The notes under the pieces: model-generated
Databases searched by the model: none
What the model saw: the letters and a program-made list of their open reading frames with translations, nothing else
What the model was told of the DNA's origin: nothing
Assembly (NCBI GenBank): GCA_021234155.1
Contig: JAJEKV010000005.1
Span: forward strand, 27,302,689-27,366,688
Source: Isoetes taiwanensis
Taxonomy: Eukaryota > Streptophyta > Lycopodiopsida > Isoetales > Isoetaceae
Length of the DNA stretch: 64,000 nucleotides
Reading direction: 5' to 3'
Made by a program: the position numbers and the translations under genes
Part shown: piece after piece, positions 35,446 to 46,203 of the stretch
Numbering within the stretch: the stretch's first letter is position 1
How the letters are laid out: every line of letters starts with the position of its first letter

Positions 35446-35712
35446 GGCCACACCCACGCCAATATTTCACGCCCACGCCCACGCCAATATTGCTGGCTGA
35501 TAACCGCCCACGGCCACGCTCACGGGCCACGCTAATTCAAAGGGTCACGCTCACAGGCCCACGCCCACGCTCCAGTTTTGTTCCACGGCTCAAGGCCCAC
35601 GCTGACGCTATTAAAATGCACGCCCGCCCAAGGCCACGGCTCAAGGCCCACGCCACGCCAAGCTCATGCCACGCTGCTCACGCTCACGCTCCCCTATGGC
35701 TGATCACGGGGC
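35446..35712 (+). repeat. CACGCC-rich degenerate minisatellite
   Basis: Dense repetition of CCCACGCC, GGCCACGCT and CACGCTCACG in the interior of the non-coding LTR element. GC content is far above its surroundings. No coding sense. Confidence 0.85.
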
Positions 35713-36049
35713 ACGCTTTTATGGTGCTTACCTTTTTTAAGCCCCCTATCATACTTGTTTTTAAGTAAAATTTTGGGCATTGTTTGTTCAAATGGCCTTC
35801 CCCATGATATAAGGGGGATAGTCTTCATGTTTTTCTTGCCCCAGTTCCTATGATCCACGTTCTGCATCGACATTCCTTCGGATCCTATTCGTCATCAATG
35901 CCTTCATGAAGATCTTTCGGCGACACAACAAACCATTACCAGTACCATCATTTTCACCCCTAAATTTTTGGCACCTTGTTGTACTTGTCGGACTTGTCTT
36001 ATAAAAATCTGTACATGTTTTCGTGCTAAAAACTTTTAGGGAGAGGCAG

Positions 36050-37191
36050 TGTTAACCACCTAGTGGTTAACATTGTGCATGCACATGTTAGGCAACGAAA
36101 ATTTTAGTGGCCCCGGCGGGCCATTTGGCCACAAATTACAGCTTCAGGCAAAATGCGACGGCCGGCTTGAGTAGGGTGCCTTATCTACGAACTACCTGTA
36201 GATTCGCCATTTCGTGGCACTTTATTGCCTATTACGACATGAGAATGGCCAATTAGATATTTACTAATTGGAGTGGTATCGACTTTAGGGCCAATTCAGT
36301 CCCAAGTGAGAACTAGATATGCTTATGAAATGGCCATTTAGGCCACTTGGCCCAATCTTGATGCCTTAAGTTCGGCAAATCTTAATTCATTAAGGGCCCC
36401 CCTCATAAATTCATCATTTATGGGGGGCCAACATTATTAGAAATTTTTATTCCTAAATATATCTACCAACTAAGAATAATCCCGCTCTTTTGAAAAATCA
36501 AGTGTCGAGGCACTTTTCAATCCTCTTAACGAAGACTCTGGCATCCGATTTTCGATCTCCCTACCCGCAATCTGTGCATTATTGAAATACATAGGGTATG
36601 AATTCAAATTCATACAACATGTAACAAACACATTTATATAAGATAGCGACTTCTTTATGTTTGGGCAACTAGCTCTATATTTAATAATAATCTAGCTAAA
36701 AATCGCCATAATTTGAGCTACACATTATTAGATATTTGGTTCAAAAATCGCCAATTGGGTTGCATCCACATTAGAAAAAAATAGGAAAAATGGCCAGTTC
36801 ATGCTACACGTTTGGGGGCATATTTTACAAGGAATGGCCAATTCATTGTACTTATACAAAATTATAGGTCCCTTAAAATTTTCCCTGATGTTAGGTGTCA
36901 GTGGTGGCAGACTGACACTTGGCATGATTAGGTTAACATAAGTGTAGGGATTAGATTAGTTAGATGTAGGGCTCAGATTTGCGGTCTACACTATATTAGA
37001 CCGGAGCCTCTTCAGATGTACTCAGGTTTTATCTCAAATTTGGAGAGCCTCATTAGCTCACGTTTCCTTCATTCTTTGTGCATATTTCTTTGTCTTGTTC
37101 TTGTTTTGTGATCATGAGCATGGCAGCTTTGTAGCATCCGACAGTCATGGACTGCTGCTGCACGGTGTATGCCAAGAACTCACAACTAACA
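36050..37191 (+). repeat. 3' LTR of the nested element, split by a hAT-type insertion
   Basis: Segments 36050-36092 and 36888-37191 match the 5' LTR and are interrupted by 36093-36887. A polypurine tract TTTAGGGAGAGGCAG ends right before 36050. Confidence 0.92.
36093..36887. mobile_element. hAT-type non-autonomous element inside the 3' LTR
   Basis: 795 bases with imperfect terminal inverted repeats CAACGAAAATTTT and (inverted) CAGGGAAAATTTT, flanked by an exact 8-bp duplication ATGTTAGG (36085-36092 and 36888-36895). No open frame of note. The end type and duplication length fit the hAT superfamily. Confidence 0.85.
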
Positions 37192-37196
37192 AGCTC

Positions 37197-38566
37197 CTCA
37201 CTTCATGTGTGTTCTTTGGTATCGGCCAATCAATCACCGCTTCGATCTTTGCAGGGTCGGTGGAAATCCCTTCTGTTGTGATCACATGCAACAAGTACTC
37301 CACTCTTTCTGTTGCGAAGTGGCACTTGGATAGCTTCGCAAAAAGTTGATGCCTCCTTAGCTTTTCAAGTACCTTTCTCAAGTGCTGGACATGCTCCTCT
37401 AGGGATTTGCTGTAAACTAGAATATCATCAAAGAAAACTATGATGAAAGAATCTAGGAATTCACGGATAACATCGTTCATGAGCCTCATGAAAGTTGCCA
37501 GAGCATTGGACAAACCGAATGGCATCACCGTGAACTCATAGTGGCCATATCTCGTTCTGAAGGCAGACTTATGGATGTCCTCTTCTTTGATTCTTATCTG
37601 GTGATACCCTGACCTGAAGTCTATCTTGGAGAAGACCTTCGCTCCCTGCAACTGATCCATGCGATCATCTGATCTAGGCAAAGCATACTTGTTCTTGATG
37701 GTGTGCTTGTTCAATTGACGATAGTCAATGTACATCCTAAGACTTCCATCCTTCTTCTTCACGAAGAGTATTGGTGCTCCAAATGGAGAGACACTAGGTC
37801 TTATAAACCCTATGTCTAGCAACTCCTGCAATTGCTTCTTCAATTCTGTCAACTCCTGGGTTGACATCCTGTAGAGCGCCTTGCTTGTTGGCTTAGTTCC
37901 CGGCTCAAGTGCTATTTCACACTCGACTCCTCTGTAAGGGGGAAGTTGCTTAATCTCATCAGGAAACAAGTCATGGAATTCCTTTACCAACTTTGCTATA
38001 GGCTTTGGAAGCTTGCTCAATGCTTTGGCCTCTTTCTCTTCTTCTGTCTCTTCATCGTCAGCTTGGAGTTTGAAGACGTAGGCCACTTGCTCCTTCCTTA
38101 TGCATTTAAGTAATTTCTTACTATACATGCATTGCATGATTGGGGTGACTTCTTTACATGTTATCTCAATGATCTTGCCTTCTGGCGTTGTTAAGGTCAC
38201 CTTCCGATTCCCACAATCAATGACGGCTCCTGCTGGTCCAAGATATTCCATGACTATTATCAAATCATATTTGCCGATGTTCATCACTTCAGCTCCCATT
38301 CCAACATTGATTCCTGGCAAGTCTATGTTGAAGTTAATTCTCTTCCCTGTTGTGTGTCTGATTGCTCCACTAGCCAACACAACCGGTCTAGGCTTGGACT
38401 TCAAAGGCTTCAGCTTCAGCGTCTGTACCATCCTTGGCGAAGCAAAGTTGTGGGTGCTCCATGTATCTATCAGGACTATGAAAGATTTTGCTTTGGCTTT
38501 CCCGGTTGTGGAGATTACTTGGTACTGGCTTTTGGCGTTCTCAATGTCAATGGCGGCAAAAATATG
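37197..38566 (-). pseudogene. Gypsy protease and reverse transcriptase
   Basis: Long open frame of the large gypsy element. A retropepsin-like start just upstream of 38431 reads [14 protein letters not shown], where the catalytic DTG/DSG is DTW, so the protease is probably dead. RT follows with [78 protein letters not shown] and the catalytic [10 protein letters not shown]. The frame ends at [15 protein letters not shown] where the LTR element was inserted (TSD at 37192). An in-frame TAG separates it from gag (Q-stop-C near 38573). Confidence 0.93.
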
Positions 38567-38569
38567 GCA

Positions 38570-39028
38570 CTACTGTTTCATTGCCTTTGAATAGTTGGAA
38601 CCCCCTCCTTGCTCTTTGAAGGTCACCTGCTTCTTATCCTGCTTACCAAAGTTTGCATTGCCCTGCTTCCCATAATTTGTATTGTATTGTGGTCTGCTAG
38701 CCGCTGGGCTTGCCGCTCTTGGGATATAGCCTCCCGTGCCCTTTTCCTTATCCTGATAGTATTGCTGCCTCGGTCCGCTCTCTTGGGGTCCCGTTCCTTG
38801 CAAGCTTACTGCTTTAGATTCTGCTTCTGACACCATCCTAGGGTTTATTGCTCTTACTAACTTCCGGATTTCCTCGTTCAACCCTTCTATGTAACCCTCT
38901 TCACGCAACTTCGGCACATAGAGCATTAGTCTCATGAATTCTTCCGTGTATTTCTGAACTGACTTATTGCCCTGTTGCAACCTGTAAAACTGCTGCATCA
39001 TGTGACACTTGTGTTCCCTTGGCACATA
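38570..39028 (-). pseudogene. Gypsy gag, C-terminal part
   Basis: Continuation of gag after the Helitron2-like insertion: YVPREHKCHMMQQFYRL, YTEEFMRLMLYVPKL (capsid/retrotrans_gag core), then a Gly/Gln-rich, basic tail (YYQDKEKGTGGYIPRAA). I see no CCHC zinc knuckle in the tail. The frame ends in KAMKQ and a TAG, directly followed in frame by protease sequence. It joins 45351 in frame if 39029-45350 is removed. Confidence 0.9.
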
Positions 39029-39347
39029 ATGCCACGGTTCTATTGTGACAGCAATAGAACCGACATTCCTTGGATGGGGACGTTCTCCTTCACGTCTCCT
39101 ATTTATTCAGCCTCTTGTCTCATTTCTAGTCATCGGCGTTCTCTTGAGCTCCCTTTCCTGTTCTCTCTTCTTTGGCTCCTCAAGTTTGCTCCCTTCTCAT
39201 GAAGCGTTGATGGTCCAAGGTTTTCAGGATGGGCGATCCATGGTTTCCACGGTGGGCGATCCATGATTCATAGTGCTGGGTTTCAACATGGGCGATCCAT
39301 GGTTTCCACGGTGGGCGATCCCTGCGGCGGTCTGATTGGGAAAGCAT

Positions 39348-40190
39348 CTGGGGTTTGGATTGAGCGGGCTTGGTGTGCCTCGGATTCAGATCCTCCAGTC
39401 GGCCACTTCTGCTCTGGATTTTTGGGTATTTTGAGTTTGTATATGTTTGTTTTTCTTGGCTCTGTTTCTCTTCCTTCTGCAGGGGCGGCATGTTCCCTAT
39501 CTACATCCGGGATGTCTTTGTTCGAGTCAATCGATCCTTTGCGATTCTAATCACGAGTCAATCCGTCTTTGGTATGATCTGATCGGTTTAAAGGCGATGT
39601 TCTTTCTTTGGGTTTGGCGATCGCCTGCCGATTTCTTTGGCGGCGAGCTCGCGCCCGCTTAGGATGGGCGACCCATGGGATGGGCGATTCATGGTTCACA
39701 GTGCTGGGTTGCAGCATACAGGTTTTGGATCTCTTGATCACTGGGACGGTGAGTTTTTCAGTTGTGGTTCTTGGGACTTGTATTTCATGCACTTCCCTGT
39801 TGCAATAAGCAGCTCTGATTGCCATTTCTTTGCCTCAGTTTCTGCCTTTGGGGCATATAGCCCAGCTTCGATTTGGATTGGGTTGCTGTTGGTTTTTTGA
39901 TGCAGATCTGCTGATTGGGGAACATCTGGCATTGGTTTGAACGGGCTTGGCATGCCTCGAATTTGGATTCTCCAGTCGGCTACCTCTGCTCCGGATTTTT
40001 GGGTGCTGTCGGTTTGTATAGGTTTGAGTTTTCTTGGCTCTCTGATATCTTCCTGCCTGGAGGGCCGGTTTGTTTTCTATCTGCTCGACTCAATCAGTGC
40101 TTTGCAGAATATATTTGAGTCAATTCTGTGCTAAGATGATCAAGGTCCAGCCTGAGGCGATGATATTCGCTGGGTTCGGTCAGAAGCAGG
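39348..40190. repeat. About 560-bp diverged tandem repeat in the Helitron-like cargo
   Basis: 39348-39605 (GAGCGGGCTTGGTGTGCCTC, CTCCAGTCGGCCAC, GGATTTTTGGGT) is repeated in order at 39910-40190. Short ATGGGCGATCCATGG-like units also repeat at 39225-39330 and 39660-39700. Confidence 0.8.
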
Positions 40191-40939
40191 TCGGCAATCA
40201 ATTTTTCCTGCCCATGTTTGCATGAAGCGGCAGAGCTCCGCGACCTCTGCGTTCTTTGCTTAGGGAAGGGGATACCGGGTCGTGGCATCCCAACTATTCG
40301 GTATTTCAAATTTCCTTAGTTTTGGTTAGCATGGTCTAGTTTTTGCATATGCCCATGTAGTTCCCTATATACGTGGTTCCTGCCTAGTCTTTTTTGGCAT
40401 GATAGGTGGGGGTCTTCTATTCTCGCTGCTTATCAGGTTTCCTTCTCGCTATCCCATGTTGTTGTTGTCGGATGTCTTGCATTTTTATGCTTTCATCCTC
40501 TCTTACGTGATCCCAAAACTATGTCGAGTCAAAGCATTACGTTTTTCTTTCTTGTTTGTCTTTTTCGTCTCGCATTTTTTCCTTACCTCTTTTTGTCTCA
40601 CTTGTCTTAGTTTTTTTCGATTGTCATCTCTCCTTCATTTGTTCATCTCATCTTTTGACTCCTCGTTGTCCTTTCCGCCTTGTTAGTGTCGGTTGCTTTC
40701 GGCCTTTTATTCTTGTTTGTTTTTGATTCTTGGGGGTTCCCCACTGGGTTTTCTTATTTCTACGTGTTTACATATAATTTCTTAGCCCTTATACATATAA
40801 TTTCTTAGCCCCTATGGTTTATCTCATATTCTAATTTATTCGGGTTACCACATTTTTTTCCAAGCCACTCCTATGGTCATCTTGCTCTTTTAACCTCGTT
40901 TGCTCCTATGATCGATTTTTTTTTTTTTTTGCTTTACAT

Positions 40940-43060
40940 TTCCTTCCATGTATCTCGGTATATCCCTTTCGCTTGTTTCATTTGGATATCTTCTATTTTT
41001 TATGCTTTCAGGTTTATCTTCCACATTTGTCTCTAAGCATCACGTGCTCCTTTTGTTCGAGTCGTCCTCTGCATCTTGTCTACCTTTTATGCTATCTTGG
41101 TTCTCCTCTTGTCATGAATTATTGTGCACGTCCTATAGTATGCTCTATTTCATTTTTTCTCATGAATTCAATAGATGAACTTACTTAACAACTTTCTATG
41201 GTTTTACCGGCATGTTTTCGTTCTATAGAATGCTATCTCTTCAGATTTCTTTGTTATGTTCCAGTGTGCAATTGTCGCTATGGTTTACTAACGCATATTG
41301 ACCTTTTTGTCATGCAATGGGGGTTTTGCCCGTAAGCGTCATTTCATTGTTTCCGAGAGTCGCGTCCTCCTTCTTTTTCCATTTAGGCTCGCCTAGCTAA
41401 TTTGTTGGTTACGTAAATCGTCTCTTCTATTGTTTTTGCATTATTAGTATCTTTCTTAGGGGTCGTTTTGGACATGAATGTTCTTTCTTTTCATATCGTC
41501 ATGAGTGTTTCCTTTCCCTTGGAATGTGTTATCCTCTAGTACTCCGTGGATGCTTGCTCGATGTCTCCTTTCGGGTTTTTTCTGGTCCCGTGTGAATACT
41601 TTCTCCGGTATTATGGCTCTTGTTTCCAACGTTAATGTGGTAGGGTATATGCTCTTTTTCCTGTGTGTTCTAGTGTAATGCGTGCAAATTGTTTTCGGTT
41701 ATGGTGTTGGTCGTATGTATTCGCTAGATCGGTGCATGCTCCTTTCTATAGCTTCTCGGCTCTTGCTCATGGAGGTCTTTGAGGGCCTGTTCTTGCTCTT
41801 TCCTCGGGTTTCTCTCATGGTTGCCTTTTGTGGGCTTGTTTGGCGTGGCATTATACGTCCTTACATTATGTGACTTTAACTATGTTGTCCCTATGTACTA
41901 TGTTCTCTGTTCACGATCCCTTTATTTTCTTGTTCTTTTCTATTCTATTCTATTTCACCATTTATCTTGTTTGTCTCCTTGTATTGCATGTTGATCCTTA
42001 TCTCTTGATCCACACTCCTTGTTCCTCCTTTTTCTCTCACTTACCCTCTTGAAGCGTCTTTGGTTTCCATACGGATCATCTAGGAGCATTGTTGTGCGTA
42101 TCCACAAAGGTCTTATTTCTCAGGGTTTTGGCAGCCTTAGTCAGGTTTGTTTGCAAGCATGCTTTCTTTGATCCCATATCCACTTCTCGCATGCAGGTTT
42201 ACAATGGGTTTTTAAATCAGTTATTTCTTAGTTTCTCTGCGAGCATATTCTCTTTGATGTCATAGTCGATTTCTTTGCCACATACTCTCTTTGATCTCAT
42301 AGTCGACTCTTGCAAGCATATTAGCAGGACTTCTCAATTATGTAGTTCGACATCTAGTTTATTTGTGTATATTGGCACAATTATCTTTCTTTAAGTATCT
42401 TATGTGTGTTGATTCGTATTTTCGATATTGTTCGTTTTTGCGCACATTGATTTGTTTCTTTGAGTTTCGCTCATTCTATTTTCCTCGTAACATCATGATT
42501 TCACAATCATTGCTCGATTGTTTCTGGCTTTTTATGTTTGAGGTGTTTGGCCTGGTAGGAGCATGTTTAGCCCCATTGTCTCTTGTCTTCCTTTATTCAT
42601 GTTTCTTCGTTGGATTCCTCAACTTCCAGTTACTCTTTTGTTTTATTGCTCCATGTTGCCCCTTTTTGTCACCTTGATAATATTGTTCTTCTTACTCTCC
42701 CACATGCGTTGTGTTTTTTCAATCCTATTAGTTATTTGTGCCCTATTGCCTCGCAGACCCCTTTTTGCCATTGTCACAGTTCTCTTATTTCTCTTTTTGA
42801 CCTTTGCTTTTCGGGTTTATCTCATTCATGTATTGCCATTACATGCTTCCACATTTGCCTCTAAGCGTCACGTGCTTCTTTTGTTCTAGTTGCCGTTTGT
42901 CACTTAACAACTTTCCATGGTTTTACTGGTATTTTAGTAATAGATTGTTATCTCCTCGAATTTCTTTTATATGTTGCGGTTTACAATTGTCACTATGGTT
43001 TACCAGTGCATGTTGATTTTTTGTTATGTTATGGAGGTTTATCTCATGACACCTTTTCGC
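40940..43060. repeat. About 1.85-kb diverged direct repeat in the Helitron-like cargo
   Basis: Order-conserved motifs near 41010-41060 (TTATCTTCCACATTTG, CTAAGCATCACGTGCT) recur at 42800-42885, and the following 300 bases (AACTTTC.ATGGTTTTAC, GTGCA.TTGTC.CTATGGTTTAC) recur too. Strong plus-strand C/T bias throughout. No gene: the many Leu/Phe/Ser-rich frames here follow from composition. Confidence 0.7.
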
Positions 43061-43434
43061 TATTCTAAGAGTCTCATCCTTTATTCCTTAGGTTCTTCTG
43101 GCTCGTTTGTCTGTTTTTACATAAATCGTTTCTTTTGTTGTTTTTACATTATTAGTATCTCTTTTTACATGGGTCGTTTGGGACATGGATGTTCTTTCTT
43201 GAGTTCATATCATTTTGAGTTTTTTCCTTTCCTTTGAAAAGCGTTATCCTCTAGTATTCTGTGGTTGCATGTTTTATATCTGCTTTAGCTTTTTCTGGTG
43301 TTTCGAGATTACTTCACTAGTATTTCATATTCTAGGGCTCTTGTTTCCAACATCATGATTGGTAGGTCGTATGTTCTAGTGTTATGATTATGCGAATCAT
43401 GTTTTTGGTTATGGTGCTATTGTATATATTCACT

Positions 43435-43985
43435 AGATCTATGCATGCTGCTTCCCGTAATTTTTCAGTTTGTTCTCATGAAGGTCTTCGAGGGCCTATT
43501 CTCGCTTTTTCTTCAGTGTTTCTTGTGGCTGCCCTTACGTTAGATATTTGTGTTATGTGACTGCATTATGTGACATTCACTATGTTGTCCTTATGTACTC
43601 TGTTCCTTTGTTCACGATCCCTTTATCTTCCCATTATTTTATCCTTATGTTTGGTTCGTCTCTTTGGTCCTTTACTCGTAATTTTCCTTCTCGAAACGTC
43701 TTGGTCCTTCTTGATAGATCTATGCATGCTGCTTCCCGTAATTTTTCAGTTTGTTCTCATGAAGGTCTTCGAGGGCCTATTCTCGCTTTTTCCTCAGTGT
43801 TTCTTGTGGTTGCCCCTACGTTAGATATTTGTGTTATGCGACCTTGCTTTATGTGACATTCACTATGCTGTCCTTATGTACTCTGTTCCTTTGTTCACAA
43901 TCCCTTTATCTTCTCATTATTTTATCCTTACGTTTGGTTCGTCTTTTTGGCCCTTTACTCGTAATTTTCCTCCTTTCACTTATCC
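43435..43985. repeat. About 275-bp near-exact tandem duplication
   Basis: ATGCATGCTGCTTCCCGTAA through TTAGATATTTGTGTTATG at about 43440-43557 is followed by the ATGTGACATTCACTATG block (43567-43695). The whole is repeated at about 43718-43845 and 43850-43975 with few changes. A third, older version lies at about 41705-41935. Confidence 0.85.
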
Positions 43986-44294
43986 TTTCAAAACGTCTTG
44001 GTCCTTCTTGAAACGTCTTGGCATCTGGACTCCTTTGTTTGCGCCTCACCTCATGGCTCGCCATAGTCCTTTGCCTTCTTAGTGCCTCTTTTATCATAGC
44101 CTTTGTTCTGATTCGCTTTGCCTAGCATTTTTTGTTTCCCAGTTGCCTGTTCTATTCTGGTCATCTTTCTTTGCGCTTTCCCCATTTTGGTTGCTCTGCC
44201 CTTTCCCCTAGTTATCTTCTTTTGTCTAGCCCTTTTTGAGATAGATTCCTCTTCTATCGGCCAACTTGTCTGTCTCATAGGACCCATCCTAGGA

Positions 44295-45350
44295 ATGCCA
44301 CGGTTCTATTGTGACAGCAATAGAACCGACATTCCTTGGATGGGGACGTTCTCCTTCACGTCTCCTATTTATTCAGCCTCTTGTCTCATTTCTAGTCATC
44401 GGCGTTCTCTTGAGCTCCCTTTCCTGTTCTCTCTTCTTTGGCTCCTCAAGTTTCCCCCCCGCCCCTCCCTCTTGGTCGATTTTGGTCGGTTGGTCATCTT
44501 TATTTTCTATCTATTTTTCTATATTTTCTGGGTCGCTCGCAGCTTCTGACATCCTACATGTGTCTTTTCTATATTCTTTGTAAGTGTAGATGTGTTTATG
44601 TTTCATTTCTTTTTTCGGCGTGGCGCTGTAGCCTCCGAAGCAGACTTATTATTCTTTCTTGGGGGGGCACTGTAACCTCCGAGTATTTTATTTATTCATG
44701 TTTTCTCTCGGTGTGGCATTATAGCCTCTGTGTGGCATTGTAACCTCTGAGTCAATATTTATTATTCACGTTTTCTCTCGGCGTGGCGCTGTTGCCTCCG
44801 AGATCATATTTATTGTTTTTTCTCGGCGTGGCGCTGTAGCCTCCGAGGCAGCACTAATCGGTTGTTTTTTCCCGCGATGGTCATTCCGCGGATGGTTCCC
44901 GATTGGTCGGCTGTTGTTTCTTTCTCGGCGTGGCCCTGGAGCCTCCGAGTCTTCTTGCCTATGGCATCTAACTCATTGACGGGTTATTTTTCTTTCAGCC
45001 TTGATTCTGCAGGATTGTTTAAGGTCTTGTGGTTGCCATAGTGCGTGGGGTCGTGCTTCAACTATTTCCTTGGGTTTCCTCAAAACCTAGGAAGGCGTGG
45101 TTCTTCTTCCCGATGAGGAGCAGTCATCGAGTCTTCTCACCTTTGCATCGACCAAGTGGCGGATAAAACTATCTTTTTCTTCAGTTTCATCATGCTCTCG
45201 ATGATTGTCTAGTTTCGGAGCATTTAAAGTTCATATTTCAAATTTATCTATCCCTAGTGAGGGATCCATTTGTACTCAATGTTTTACAAAGCTCAATGAG
45301 AACACCACTTCACTTGCCAACTTGTCTGTCTCATAGGACCCATCCTAGGA
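44295..45350 (-). mobile_element. Helitron2/Helentron-like element, short copy in tandem
   Basis: 1056 bases, head-to-tail with the long copy. It has the same minus-strand 5' end (TCCTAGGATGGGTCC at 45350), the same 3' inverted partner and hairpin (plus 44303-44343) and the same terminal GTGGCAT. At the junction the 3' end of this copy abuts the 5' end of the long copy as GCAT|TCCTAGG, the arrangement expected when one element lands on the end of another. Its interior differs from the long copy apart from the shared termini and holds seven CTCGG..CCGAG palindromes. Confidence 0.75.
44614..44949 (+). repeat. Seven spaced copies of a 26-base palindrome-like repeat
   Basis: CTCGGCGTGGCGCTGTAGCC plus TCCGAG and variants at 44614-44639, 44658-44683, 44707-44730, 44731-44751, 44777-44802, 44822-44847 and 44924-44949. 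Each can fold with a CTCGG/CCGAG stem and an inner GGC/GCC. Spacing is irregular (21-100 bases). Confidence 0.85.
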
Positions 45351-46028
45351 ATGTCGGTTAAATGCTTTGGCAAACTTCTTGAATCTGCAGCTATCCCTGC
45401 TTAAGCCATGGGCTTTGGCATAGCCCTTCCACCAAATCCTAGATGCTCCCTTAAGGTTGGCTATTGCTACTCTGCCTTTGTCCTTGTCCTTCATGCTATA
45501 GGCATTGCCATACTCTCTCATTTCATCTAACCATGTCTTTGCTTCCATTCCGGACCTGTTATCTCCCGAGAATTGTTCCAACTTTCTTGTTTTCCATACA
45601 TTACTGAGCGCTGAGTCAACCTTCTTCTGATAGCCGGCTTGTGTCCTGCCCCTATCACGGTTAGGGCCCTCCCTATTGTCCTGTCGCTCTTCCTCCTGCT
45701 CTTCCGACTCTGAGTCGGAGTTGGAACTAGAGTCGAAGGACTCCGTGCTGGTTGACCTCCTTCTCCGGCTTCTCTTCTTTGGTTTAGCTGCTCGTCCGGC
45801 TGGTGTTTCTGGCAATTGTACATTCTGGTCTGGTCCCCCTGTTGCTACTCCTGCCAGCAGTGCTCTTATCTCGTGGATATCTGACCTTATCTGGGATATC
45901 TTCTGCTCCGGGGTTGGTGCTTCGAAGTCCTGGTACAGATTTCTTGGCTGGAACTGCCTTGGTGGAGTGCGCTCTTGCTCATGTTGTCCTTGTTGTTCAA
46001 CATTTCTAGGTACTCCAGCTGCATACAC
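45351..46028 (-). pseudogene. Gypsy gag, N-terminal part
   Basis: Frame from Met at 46028: a variable N-terminal region (PTPEQKISQIRSDIHEIRAL), a basic KPKKRSRRRRS patch, a Ser/Glu-rich acidic linker (SFDSSSNSDSESEEQEEE), and the start of the gag capsid domain (LEQFSGDNRSGMEAKTWLDE, ASRIWWKGYAK). It stops at FNRH where the Helitron-like pair is inserted; the remainder is at 39028-38570. A stop lies 3 codons before the Met region, so the start is near 46028. Confidence 0.9.
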
Positions 46029-46203
46029 ATTAGATTACACTCTGATGATTAGTTCATTGTTTCGTCACTGCATTGGTTTGTTTGATGATATAATTGTGGG
46101 GACAAAATATATCAAGAGAACATTATCAATATTACATTTATATTTATAGATATAATATGTTTACATTTAAAGGTAGTCATGGAAAATTAAAAATTTTAAG
46201 TTT

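Larger units (their letters stand above)
33418..37191 (+). mobile_element. Non-coding LTR retrotransposon nested in gypsy RT
   Basis: Bounded by LTRs starting TGTTAACCACC and ending ACTAACA, with a 5-bp duplication AGCTC (33413-33417 and 37192-37196). The interior (33774-36049) has a primer site, a polypurine tract and no gag or pol, so this is a LARD/TRIM-like parasite needing another element's proteins. Its 3' LTR is split by a hAT-type element. Frames 33975-34418 and 34051-34512 have no motif. It sits between RS and [11 protein letters not shown] codons of RT. Confidence 0.92.
39029..44294 (-). mobile_element. Helitron2/Helentron-like non-autonomous element, long copy
   Basis: 5266 bases inserted in gag. 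Read on the minus strand, the 5' end is TCCTAGGATGGGTCC. Near the 3' end its inverted, one-mismatch partner CCCATCCAAGGA (plus 39064-39077) is followed by a terminal hairpin with 10-bp stem GGTTCTATTG/CAATAGAACC (plus 39037-39062) and the end GTGGCAT. Insertion is between T and T of the host with no duplication needed. It shares about 160 bases of this 3' end and 36 bases of the 5' end with the adjacent copy. The cargo is non-coding, strongly pyrimidine-rich on the plus strand, and internally duplicated. No Rep/helicase is visible. Confidence 0.75.

Noticed and set aside
40399-43237. Many Leu/Phe/Ser-rich open frames resembling membrane proteins
   Set aside because: They occur in all plus frames of a C/T-rich stretch, have no motif, and follow directly from composition of the Helitron-like cargo.
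44295-45350. Short unit as the 3' LTR of the adjacent 5.3-kb unit
   Set aside because: Only 160 bases at one end and 36 at the other are shared; the interior of the short unit is not found at the far end of the long unit.
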